Below, in pieces: positions 56,669-64,000 of a DNA stretch of 64,000 bases. The first letter of the stretch is position 1, and every line of letters starts with the position of its first letter. The translations under genes were made by a program, and so were the position numbers. Source of the DNA: Pseudomonas chlororaphis (GTDB lineage: Bacteria; Pseudomonadota; Gammaproteobacteria; Pseudomonadales; Pseudomonadaceae); NCBI RefSeq assembly GCF_003731765.1, contig NZ_MOAL01000004.1, forward strand, positions 434,001 through 498,000. Direction: 5' to 3'. Under the pieces are notes generated by a model. It was not told the origin of the DNA. It did not search any database and saw only the letters and a list, made by a program, of their open reading frames with translations.

Positions 56669-56924
56669 ATGCGGCGTATCTTACTGATTAAGAAGGAGAA
56701 GTCAAGCGCAGGATTGCAGTTTTCTGCTGGCCGGTGCCGCTAGGCGTCGACCGAGGAAAAATTGGCCTGGGCGGTTACCAGAAGCGGGAGGGAGGGCTAC
56801 CATGGCGCCCCGGAAGTGGTTTCACGCGCGACCGGCCTCCCGCCGCAAAGGTACGCTTTATGACCCGCTCCCTGTATTCGCTTTCAGTCGCCCGCCGCTT
56901 AACGCTCCGATCGGGGGGGCTGGC

Positions 56925-57158
56925 ATGAGCATCGAACAGATCGCCCTGCCCAAAGGGGTTGGGCCCCAGGCCAGTAAATTGTGGGATGCCATTGTCGGCG
57001 CTGCTTCGGCTGCCGATCTCAACCGCGCTGGTGGCAAGGCCGAAGGGTTTGTCCTCGGGCTGGAAAGCAGCAAGGCGATCAAGAGTCAGGTAGCCGAATC
57101 GCTGTATGTCGCGTTTGATGATGCCGCCAGCCAGCGCTCCAAAGAGTTGGCCGGCTGA
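56925..57158 (+). CDS. Small protein of unknown function
   Basis: This 77-residue protein starts MSIEQIALPKGVGPQASKLW and continues with GLESSKAIKSQVAESLYVAFDDAASQRSKELAG. It looks soluble and helical. A long G run upstream (GGGGGGGC) precedes ATG 56925; upstream in-frame codons have no ribosome site. It is convergent with the next gene, stops 6 bp apart. I recognise no family. Confidence 0.68.
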   Translation: MSIEQIALPKGVGPQASKLWDAIVGAASAADLNRAGGKAEGFVLGLESSKAIKSQVAESLYVAFDDAASQRSKELAG

Positions 57159-57164
57159 GCTCGT

Positions 57165-57362
57165 TCAGCCGCCGAAGGTCAGGGTGCCAAGCATGAACTT
57201 GGCCGCCAGGGCGCCGCCGGCCAGTTGTACCAGCCATAGTGCCAGCCCACCGAGAAACACGCCGAGGGCGATTTGCAGCACCAGGCTCTTTTCGCGTTTC
57301 TGAGGGCGGGACACGTAGTGCTCCAGTTCGTCGCGGTCTGCCCGCAGGTCGTCGTTTTTCAT
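57165..57362 (-). CDS. Small single-helix membrane protein
   Basis: This 65-residue protein has a charged N-terminal half (MKNDDLRADRDELEHYVSRP) followed by a hydrophobic helix at about residues 28-48, then a short hydrophobic tail ending LGTLTFGG. It is probably an inner-membrane protein with a cytoplasmic N terminus. ATG 57362 is preceded by GAGAACCCAG. No function was recognised. The aminotransferase and its terminator are just downstream of its start on the plus strand. Confidence 0.72.
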   Translation of the reverse strand: MKNDDLRADRDELEHYVSRPQKREKSLVLQIALGVFLGGLALWLVQLAGGALAAKFMLGTLTFGG

Positions 57363-57445
57363 CTGGGTTCTCGATGGCAAGGGTAGGGGCACGGCCTGAG
57401 TCTAGAGCGCGCGGGCCCTAGGTTGGGGATTTTGTCGGCGGGACA

Positions 57446-57477
57446 AAAAAGGGGAAGCCAGATGGCTTCCCCTTTTT
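57446..57477 (-). terminator. Terminator of the aminotransferase gene
   Basis: GGGGAAGCC (57451-57459) pairs with GGCTTCCCC (57464-57472) with A and T runs on each side. It serves the minus-strand aminotransferase, and would work in the other direction too. Confidence 0.92.
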
Positions 57478-57493
57478 CTGTCACCGAGGTGGC

Positions 57494-58690
57494 TTAGATC
57501 ACCTGAATGATGGCCTTGGTCACCACGTCGATGTTGTTCTGGTTCAGCGCGGCCACGCAGATGCGGCCGGTGTCCAGGGCGTAGATACCGAACTCGTTGC
57601 GCAGGCGGGTCACTTGCTCAACCGTCAGGCCGGAGTAGGAGAACATCCCGCGCTGGCGACCGACGAAGCTGAAGTCGCGCTGTGGCGCGCCTTTGGCCAG
57701 CAAGTCGACCATCTGATTGCGCATGCCGCGAATGCGCAGGCGCATTTCCGCCAGTTCCTGCTCCCATTGTGCGCGCAGTTCCGGGCTGTTGAGCACGGCG
57801 GCGACAATGCTGGCGCCGTGGGTCGGCGGGTTGGAGTAGTTGGTGCGGATCACGCGTTTGACTTGCGACAGCACGCGGGCGCTTTCTTCTTTCGACTCGC
57901 TGACGATGGACAGTGCGCCAACGCGCTCGCCATACAGGGAGAAGGATTTGGAGAAAGAGCTGGAGACGAAGAAGGTCAGGCCCGACTCGGCGAACAGGCG
58001 CACGGCGGCGGCGTCTTCGTCGATGCCATCGCCAAAGCCCTGGTAGGCCATGTCGAGGAAGGGCACCAGGTTCTTCGCCTTGACCACTTCCAGCACGTCA
58101 TTCCAGTCGGCTGGGGTCAGGTCGACGCCGGTCGGGTTGTGGCAGCAGGCGTGCAGGACCACGATGGACTGGGCAGGCAGGGCGTTGAGGTCTTCCAGCA
58201 GGCCAGCACGGTTTACGTCGTGGGTGGCGGCGTCGTAGTAGCGATAGTTCTGCACCGGGAAACCCGCGGTTTCGAACAGCGCGCGGTGGTTTTCCCAGCT
58301 CGGGTCGCTGATGGCGACAACGGCGTCAGGCAGCAATTGCTTGAGGAAGTCGGCACCGATTTTCAGTGCACCGGTACCGCCCACGGCTTGGGTGGTGATT
58401 ACGCGGCCAGCGGCGATCAGCGGCGAGTCGTTACCGAACAGCAGCTTTTGCACGGCCTGGTCGTAAGCGACGATACCGTCGATCGGCAGGTAACCGCGGG
58501 AAGCGTGTTGGGCGACACGAATCGTCTCGGCTTCGACAACGGCGCGCAGGAGTGGAATTCGCCCCTCCTCGTTGCAGTAAACGCCGACCCCCAGGTTGAC
58601 CTTATTGGTACGGGTATCAGCGTTGAATGCTTCGTTGAGGCCCAGGATTGGATCGCGTGGTGCCATTTCGACAGCGGAGAACAGGCTCAT
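57494..58690 (-). CDS. tyrB: Aromatic amino acid aminotransferase (TyrB/AspC family)
   Basis: This 398-residue class I aminotransferase has NLGVGVYCNEEGRIPLL, VGGTGALKIGADFL, LHACCHNPTGVDLT and the PLP lysine K248 in SSSFSKSFSLYGERVG. The aspartate/aromatic family uses 2-oxoglutarate as acceptor. Which of aspartate, phenylalanine or tyrosine it prefers cannot be read from the sequence; Pseudomonas members at this locus are annotated as aromatic. It is divergent from uvrB with a 335-bp gap. Confidence 0.9.
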   Translation of the reverse strand: MSLFSAVEMAPRDPILGLNEAFNADTRTNKVNLGVGVYCNEEGRIPLLRAVVEAETIRVAQHASRGYLPIDGIVAYDQAVQKLLFGNDSPLIAAGRVITTQAVGGTGALKIGADFLKQLLPDAVVAISDPSWENHRALFETAGFPVQNYRYYDAATHDVNRAGLLEDLNALPAQSIVVLHACCHNPTGVDLTPADWNDVLEVVKAKNLVPFLDMAYQGFGDGIDEDAAAVRLFAESGLTFFVSSSFSKSFSLYGERVGALSIVSESKEESARVLSQVKRVIRTNYSNPPTHGASIVAAVLNSPELRAQWEQELAEMRLRIRGMRNQMVDLLAKGAPQRDFSFVGRQRGMFSYSGLTVEQVTRLRNEFGIYALDTGRICVAALNQNNIDVVTKAIIQVI

Positions 58691-59025
58691 TATTACGGCG
58701 GCTCTGAATGGAGTGTGGAGGGACGTGTCGCGCTCCAGCCGGATGCACTAGAGCGGTGCACAAACGGGGAGCTAGTATAGAGGCCATCCTTTCTGGCGGC
58801 GACAGCCTATTGGCTTTTTGCCCTAAGTTTTTCGCTTTATTTTTCGACCGTTAGTCTTATTGCAACGTCAAAGGCGTTAGGGCGTGTAGGACCGTTATCT
58901 TGAAAGCGGTGGTATTTGCCTCCACATCTAGGACAATCCCAGTTTTCCCCGACGACGTTTGTCGTTCGCGGTCGTTCTCGCTCCAGCCCGTTCGTGTCGT
59001 GCGGGGGTGAACCCAGAGGTACGTT
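58691..59025. other. Divergent aminotransferase/uvrB intergenic region
   Basis: This 335-bp gap must hold both promoters. I found no CTG-N10-CAG LexA box, so uvrB SOS control is not supported here. No gene or RNA was recognised. Confidence 0.55.
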
Positions 59026-61041
59026 ATGTCTGAATTCCAGCTAGTCACCCGCTTCCAGCCCGCCGGCGACCAGCCGGAAGCCATTCGCCTGATGGTCGAA
59101 GGTATCGAGGCCGGGCTGGCGCACCAGACGCTGCTTGGTGTGACCGGCTCGGGCAAGACCTTCAGCATCGCCAACGTGATTGCCCAGGTGCAGCGCCCAA
59201 CCCTGGTGCTGGCGCCGAACAAGACCTTGGCGGCGCAGTTGTACGGGGAATTCAAGGCCTTTTTCCCGAACAACGCGGTGGAGTATTTCGTCTCTTACTA
59301 CGACTACTACCAGCCCGAAGCCTACGTGCCATCGTCCGACACCTTTATCGAGAAAGACGCCTCGATCAACGACCATATCGAGCAGATGCGCCTGTCCGCG
59401 ACCAAGGCGCTGCTGGAGCGCAAGGACGCGATCATCGTCACCACGGTGTCCTGCATTTACGGCCTGGGCAGCCCGGAAACCTATTTGAAGATGGTGTTGC
59501 ACGTCGATCGCGGCGACAAACTCGACCAGCGCGCCTTGCTGCGGCGTCTGGCGGACCTGCAATACACCCGCAACGATATGGATTTTGCTCGGGCCACGTT
59601 CCGTGTGCGCGGTGATGTCATCGATATCTACCCGGCGGAATCCGACCTGGAAGCCATCCGCATCGAGCTGTTCGATGACGAAGTCGAGAGCCTGTCGGCT
59701 TTCGATCCGCTGACGGGCGAAGTGATTCGCAAGTTGCCGCGTTTTACCTTCTACCCCAAGAGCCACTACGTGACCCCGCGGGAGACCCTGCTGGATGCGA
59801 TCGAGGGGATCAAGGTCGAGTTGCAGGAGCGCCTGGAGTACCTACGTTCCAACAATAAGCTGGTGGAGGCGCAACGCCTGGAGCAGCGCACGCGCTTCGA
59901 CCTGGAGATGATCCTTGAGCTGGGCTACTGCAACGGCATCGAAAACTACTCGCGTTATCTGTCGGGTCGTCCGGCCGGGGCTGCACCGCCGACTTTGTAC
60001 GACTACCTGCCGGCCGACGCCTTGCTGGTGATCGACGAGTCCCACGTCAGCGTGCCGCAAGTGGGCGCCATGTATAAGGGCGACCGCTCGCGTAAGGAAA
60101 CCCTGGTGGAGTACGGTTTCCGCCTACCCTCGGCGCTGGACAACCGGCCCATGCGTTTCGACGAGTGGGAGGGCGTGAGCCCGCAAACCATCTTCGTCTC
60201 GGCGACGCCGGGCAACTACGAAGCCGAGCATGCCGGCCGGGTGGTGGAACAAGTCGTGCGGCCCACCGGTCTGGTGGACCCGCAGATTGAGGTGCGCCCG
60301 GCGCTGACCCAGGTCGACGACCTGCTTTCAGAAATCACCAAGCGGGTGGCCCTGGAGGAGCGGGTGCTGGTGACCACGCTGACCAAGCGCATGGCCGAGG
60401 ATTTGACCGACTACCTGGCGGACCACGGGGTGCGCGTGCGCTACCTGCACTCGGACATCGACACCGTAGAGCGGGTGGAGATCATCCGCGACTTGCGCTT
60501 GGGCACCTTTGACGTGCTGGTGGGGATCAACCTGCTGCGTGAAGGCCTGGACATGCCGGAAGTGTCCCTGGTGGCGATTCTCGATGCGGACAAGGAAGGT
60601 TTTCTGCGTTCCGAGCGTTCGTTGATCCAGACCATTGGTCGTGCCGCACGTAACCTCAATGGCCGGGCGATTCTCTACGCGGACCGCATGACCGGCTCCA
60701 TGGAGCGGGCCATCGGCGAGACCGAGCGCCGTCGCGATAAACAGATCGCCTTCAACCTGGCCAATGGCATCACCCCCAAGGGCGTGTTCAAGGACGTCAC
60801 CGACATCATGGAAGGCGCCACGGTGCCAGGCTCGCGCAGCAAGAAGCGCAAAGGCATGGCCAAGGCCGCGGAAGAAAACGCCAAGTACGAAAACGAGCTG
60901 CGTTCGCCAAGTGAGATCACCAAGCGCATCCGCCAGCTCGAAGAGAAAATGTACCAACTGGCCCGGGATTTGGAGTTCGAGGCCGCGGCGCAAATGCGCG
61001 ACGAAATCAGCAAACTGCGCGAGCGCCTGTTGACCGTCTAA
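59026..61041 (+). CDS. uvrB: UvrABC excision nuclease subunit B
   Basis: This 671-residue repair protein has standard length. It has Walker [16 protein letters not shown], the beta-hairpin [21 protein letters not shown] used to pry strands apart at the lesion, [41 protein letters not shown] (with the DESH box), and the C-terminal UvrC-binding motif [24 protein letters not shown]. The start is ATG 59026, giving [24 protein letters not shown] element and a weak hairpin follow. Confidence 0.98.
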   Translation: MSEFQLVTRFQPAGDQPEAIRLMVEGIEAGLAHQTLLGVTGSGKTFSIANVIAQVQRPTLVLAPNKTLAAQLYGEFKAFFPNNAVEYFVSYYDYYQPEAYVPSSDTFIEKDASINDHIEQMRLSATKALLERKDAIIVTTVSCIYGLGSPETYLKMVLHVDRGDKLDQRALLRRLADLQYTRNDMDFARATFRVRGDVIDIYPAESDLEAIRIELFDDEVESLSAFDPLTGEVIRKLPRFTFYPKSHYVTPRETLLDAIEGIKVELQERLEYLRSNNKLVEAQRLEQRTRFDLEMILELGYCNGIENYSRYLSGRPAGAAPPTLYDYLPADALLVIDESHVSVPQVGAMYKGDRSRKETLVEYGFRLPSALDNRPMRFDEWEGVSPQTIFVSATPGNYEAEHAGRVVEQVVRPTGLVDPQIEVRPALTQVDDLLSEITKRVALEERVLVTTLTKRMAEDLTDYLADHGVRVRYLHSDIDTVERVEIIRDLRLGTFDVLVGINLLREGLDMPEVSLVAILDADKEGFLRSERSLIQTIGRAARNLNGRAILYADRMTGSMERAIGETERRRDKQIAFNLANGITPKGVFKDVTDIMEGATVPGSRSKKRKGMAKAAEENAKYENELRSPSEITKRIRQLEEKMYQLARDLEFEAAAQMRDEISKLRERLLTV

Positions 61042-61057
61042 CGACGCTCCATCCCTA

Positions 61058-61080
61058 GTAGGCGCCGGCTTGCCGGCGAA
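61058..61080. repeat. REP element, single copy after uvrB
   Basis: The same core as at 34750 and 56109, with one change (GTAGGCGCC instead of GTAGGAGCC), in plus orientation. Confidence 0.88.
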
Positions 61081-61115
61081 GAGGCCCTCAGCCCTGTGCA
61101 AGGATCAAGGGCCTC
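61081..61115. terminator. Hairpin between uvrB and convergent emrB
   Basis: GAGGCCCT (61081-61088) pairs with AGGGCCTC (61108-61115) around a 19-nt loop. There is no strong T run, so it is only a possible terminator. Confidence 0.4.
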
Positions 61116-61135
61116 TTGCGCCCGCCAGCTTCAGT

Positions 61136-62686
61136 TCAGTGGGCTTCTCCAGCCTTCAGGCCCTTGGGCAGTGCCTTGGTCAGCAATACCGCGAGCATGC
61201 TCACGCCCAGGGCGATCCCGACAAAATGAAACGCATCGTTGTAGGCCATGATCTGCGCCTGCTGGTGGGCAATTTCACTGAGCTTGCCCAGGGCGGCGGT
61301 TTCATTGCCAAGGGTGTCGGTCAGGCTGGCCAGGCGCTCCGCCACTTGGGGGTTGCTCGGCACTATGGCTTCGCGCAGGTAATCGAAGTAGGTCTTGGTT
61401 CGCGCATCCAGCAAGGTGGCGAGCAGGGCGATGCCGATGGCGCCGCCGAGGTTGCGCAGGATGTTGAACAGACTCGACGCCGAACCCGCATCCTGGGGCA
61501 GGATGTAGGCGGTGGCGATCAGCGAGATGGTGACCATGATCAGCGGTTGCCCCAGAGCACGGATGATCTGGATCTGGTTGAACTGCGGCCCGGCGAAGTC
61601 CGGGTTCAGCACCCCGGATGAAAAACTCGCCAATCCGAACAGGCCGAAGCCCAGGGTGCACAGCCACTTGGGTGAGACAAACCTCATCAGCAGCGGCACC
61701 AGCGGTATCAGGAACAGCTGGGGAATGCCCATCCACATGATCACTTCGCCGATCTGCATAGCGTTGTAGTTCTGGATCTGCGCCAGGTACAGCGGCAACA
61801 GGTAGATCGAGCCATACAGCCCCACCCCCATCCCCAGGCTGGAAATGCTCGACAGGCCGAAGTTGCGATTACCCAGGATGCCCAGGTTGATCAGCGGGTT
61901 GGGCTTGGAGACTTGCACGATCACAAAGGTCACCAGGCTGACCAGGGCAATGCTGCCCAGGCCGACGATCAGGCTGGATTCCAGCCAGTCCTTACGGTGG
62001 CCTTCCTCAAGAAACACCTGCAGGCAGCCCAGGCCCACGCCGAGGGTGAGGATGCCGGTGTAGTCGGTGCTTTTCAGCAGCTCCCAGTGGGCGGCTTTCT
62101 TCTCTAGCCCGTAGAGCATGCCGGCGATCATGAGCAGCCCGGGTGGGATGTTGATGTAGAAGATGTACTCCCAGCCCCAGTTTTCCGTAAGCCAGCCGCC
62201 CAGTGTCGGGCCGATGGAGGGCGCGAAGGTGGCCGTCATGGCGAACATGGCCATGCCCTTGGCGCGGTGGTGCTCGGGGAGTTTGATCAGGGTCAGGGTG
62301 AAGGCCAGAGGGATCAGCGCACCGCCGGTAAAACCTTGCAGGGCGCGGAACACAATCATGCTTTCCAGGCTCCAGGCCATTGAGCAGAGCAGTGACGCGA
62401 CCAGGAACCCCACCGACACCCAGACCGCCAGGCGCCGTGCCGAGAGCAACTGCACCAGCCAGGCGGTGAGGGGAATCATGATGATTTCCGCCACCAGGTA
62501 GGAAGTGGAAATCCATGAACCTTCCTCCAACGTCGCCGACAGCGCGCCCTGGATGTCCTTCAGGGAGGAGTTGGTGATCTGGATGTCGAGCACCGCCATA
62601 AAGGCGCCGAGCATGGCGCTCATCACCGCTATCCAGTCGCGCCGGGTCGGTTCGCCGGCCGGGCGCAGCAGCTGATCACCGGCCAT
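61136..62686 (-). CDS. DHA2-family MFS drug efflux pump (EmrB-like)
   Basis: This 516-residue transporter has fourteen helices. It has MLGAFMAVLDIQITNSSLKDIQGAL, STSYLVAEIIMIPLTAWLVQL, VFRALQGFTGGALIPLAFTL and FAPSIGPTLGGWLTENWGWEYIFYINIPPG, EmrB/DHA2 motifs. It overlaps the upstream emrA-like gene by 11 bp. The pair exports hydrophobic compounds across both membranes with an outer-membrane channel. No NodT/TolC gene is adjacent, so it uses one encoded elsewhere. Confidence 0.93.
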   Translation of the reverse strand: MAGDQLLRPAGEPTRRDWIAVMSAMLGAFMAVLDIQITNSSLKDIQGALSATLEEGSWISTSYLVAEIIMIPLTAWLVQLLSARRLAVWVSVGFLVASLLCSMAWSLESMIVFRALQGFTGGALIPLAFTLTLIKLPEHHRAKGMAMFAMTATFAPSIGPTLGGWLTENWGWEYIFYINIPPGLLMIAGMLYGLEKKAAHWELLKSTDYTGILTLGVGLGCLQVFLEEGHRKDWLESSLIVGLGSIALVSLVTFVIVQVSKPNPLINLGILGNRNFGLSSISSLGMGVGLYGSIYLLPLYLAQIQNYNAMQIGEVIMWMGIPQLFLIPLVPLLMRFVSPKWLCTLGFGLFGLASFSSGVLNPDFAGPQFNQIQIIRALGQPLIMVTISLIATAYILPQDAGSASSLFNILRNLGGAIGIALLATLLDARTKTYFDYLREAIVPSNPQVAERLASLTDTLGNETAALGKLSEIAHQQAQIMAYNDAFHFVGIALGVSMLAVLLTKALPKGLKAGEAH

Positions 62687-63722
62687 CGGCAGGGTCTTTG
62701 ATCTTCACTTTGACGGTGACCGACATGCCCGGGCGGATCTTGCCACGCAGTGGGTTGTCGGCGGCAAAGGTCAGTTTCACCGGGATGCGCTGCACCACCT
62801 TGGTGAAGTTGCCGGTGGCGTTGTCCGGCGGCAGCAGGCTGAACTGTGCGCCCGAGGCGGCGAACAAACTGTCGACCTGGCCGGCGATGGGGGTATCGCC
62901 GTAAGCGTCGAAGATCAGTTCGGCTGATTGCCCGGGTTGCATATGGCCGATCTGGGTTTCCTTGAAGTTGGCCTGGATCCAGATGTCCTGGTCGGGAACG
63001 ATCGACAGCAGGTAGGCGCCAGCCTGGACCACTTGGCCGTTGCGTGCCGCGCGTTGGCCGACCAGGCCGCTGATAGGCGCGTGGATTTCGCTGCGGGTCA
63101 GGTTCAGTTCGGCCTGGGCCAGGTCGGCTCGGGCATTGGCGATCTGGGCGTCCAACCGCTTGAGTTCGGCGCCCAGGGCGTTCACCTGTTGGCGCTGGCC
63201 CTGGAGGTCGGCCTGGGCCTTGGCCACCTGGGAGCGGGCGATATGGTTGTCGGCAGAGAGGGTGGTCACCCGTTCTTCAGAAACGTAGCCGGGCTTGCGC
63301 AGGGTCTGGGCCCGGGACAGGTCGATTTGCGAGCGGCCCAGGCTGGCCTGGCTGGAGGCCACCTGGGCTTCGCTGGCGGCGATCAGGCTGGCTTGCTGGG
63401 TCAGCTTGCTTTGCGCTTGCAGGCGTTCGGCTTCGCGGGTGTCCAGGGCGGCTTTGGCCCGCTCGATGGCCAGCTGGAAATCTTCACTTTCCAGGCGCAC
63501 CAGCAACTGGCCTTTTTCCACATGCTGGTTGTCCCGCACCAGCACTTCGTCGATTCGCGCCGCCAACTGGCTGGAGACCCGGGTGATCTCACCCTGGACG
63601 TAGGCGTTGTCGGTGCTTTCATAGAAGCGCCCGTGGAAGAACCACTGGGCAAAGAACCCCAGGGCGACCAATGCCACCAGGAGCAGGAAAATAAACAGGC
63701 GACGCTTGAGTTGGGCAGGCAT
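62676..63722 (-). CDS. EmrA-like membrane-fusion protein
   Basis: This 348-residue adaptor has one N-terminal helix (RRLFIFLLLVALVALGFFAQWF), a lipoyl part (ESTDNAYVQGEITRVSSQLAARIDEVLVRDNQHVEKGQ), a coiled-coil hairpin at about residues 80-210, the second lipoyl half (IHAPISGLVGQRAARNGQVVQAG) and a beta-barrel. It pairs with the EmrB-like gene overlapping its end. Start ATG 63722. It lies 221 bp from the gltX start, opposite in direction. Confidence 0.93.
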   Translation of the reverse strand: MPAQLKRRLFIFLLLVALVALGFFAQWFFHGRFYESTDNAYVQGEITRVSSQLAARIDEVLVRDNQHVEKGQLLVRLESEDFQLAIERAKAALDTREAERLQAQSKLTQQASLIAASEAQVASSQASLGRSQIDLSRAQTLRKPGYVSEERVTTLSADNHIARSQVAKAQADLQGQRQQVNALGAELKRLDAQIANARADLAQAELNLTRSEIHAPISGLVGQRAARNGQVVQAGAYLLSIVPDQDIWIQANFKETQIGHMQPGQSAELIFDAYGDTPIAGQVDSLFAASGAQFSLLPPDNATGNFTKVVQRIPVKLTFAADNPLRGKIRPGMSVTVKVKIKDPADGR

Positions 63723-63943
63723 GGGCAGGCTGTAGTCGAGAAAGTGTAAGGAAATTTAACAGGGGGCGAATCTGGCATATAGGCAGGGGGTGGTAAATGC
63801 CAACTGTTGATAATCGGCCATTCATGGGTATTAGCGCGGCAACCTTGGCTTAAATGCCCTCGTTACTGGAGCCGGGCCGGTCGCGCCTGTTACCATTCGC
63901 CCCCTGTTTTACCTCCGCTTTTATATTCATTCCGAGACATGCC

Positions 63944-64000
63944 ATGACCACCGTCCGCACGCGCATCGCGCCATCGCCCACTGGGGATCCCCACGTCGGC
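63944..64000 (+). CDS. gltX: Glutamyl-tRNA synthetase, N-terminal fragment
   Basis: The last 19 codons of the window read MTTVRTRIAPSPTGDPHVG. This is the start of a class I glutamyl-tRNA synthetase: the PSPTGDPHVG stretch carries the HIGH-type ATP motif. The rest lies beyond the window. The start is after a GAGACATGCC sequence with no strong ribosome site. It is divergent from the emrAB-type pair. Confidence 0.9.
   Translation, partial: MTTVRTRIAPSPTGDPHVG

Noticed and set aside
58691..59025. LexA control of uvrB
   Set aside because: No CTG-N10-CAG was found between the aminotransferase and uvrB.

Overview
The window is a bacterial chromosome segment with high GC, dense genes, Shine-Dalgarno starts and strong intrinsic terminators. 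Gene content and order point to a Pseudomonas of the fluorescens/putida type. Signs are fadA, a DUF1653 gene, topA, lexA-sulA, psrA, nagZ, the methylthioinosine phosphorylase gene, mfd, a long GapDH, sthA, lolCDE, queF, rssB/rssC and uvrB, plus REP elements of the Pseudomonas GGAGCCGGCTTGCCGGCGA type. From memory, the genes correspond to several P. aeruginosa blocks (about PA3013-PA2986, PA2810-PA2795 and PA3139-PA3134) brought together. The species is not determined.

Layout. 1-19 kb is core housekeeping: the end of fadA (fatty acid beta-oxidation), topA, a probable DUF3137/LemA membrane pair, the SOS operon lexA-sulA behind two LexA boxes, psrA behind two perfect PsrA operators, nagZ (peptidoglycan recycling), MTI phosphorylase, a SWIM-SNF2 helicase, csiV-mfd and gap. 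19-26 kb is accessory: a low-GC leader followed by a tight four-gene operon that looks like a polysaccharide synthesis and export machine (periplasmic adaptor, six-hairpin glycosidase-like protein, GT2 synthase with a PilZ-like tail, TolC/NodT lipoprotein). A citrate/tricarballylate-type MFS carrier follows on the other strand. 27-35 kb holds apbE, sthA, a phosphodiesterase, a PilZ protein and lolCDE (lipoprotein release).

35-45 kb starts with a copper-responsive two-component system divergent from a cupredoxin carrying a Met/His tandem repeat and from queF, the arrangement known as cinRS-cinAQ. Then come a degenerate HAD protein, mlaA, a canonical PilZ protein, rssB/rssC, tal and dusA. 45-52 kb is more variable: a secreted protein of unknown function, an isolated pseudaminic-acid synthase with a convergent acetyltransferase, azoR with a divergent LysR regulator, a GGDEF protein and a second acetyltransferase. 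52-64 kb has a purine permease behind a large dyad, an SH3-like secreted protein, an MFS carrier, a REPIN, tRNA-Asn, an aromatic aminotransferase, uvrB, an EmrAB-type efflux pair and the first codons of gltX.

Themes. Cyclic-di-GMP appears repeatedly: one GGDEF enzyme, two PilZ proteins, and the PilZ-like tail of the synthase. The polysaccharide operon at 19.7-25.8 kb is the best candidate for an undescribed system. No CRISPR array, prophage, insertion sequence or rRNA was seen.
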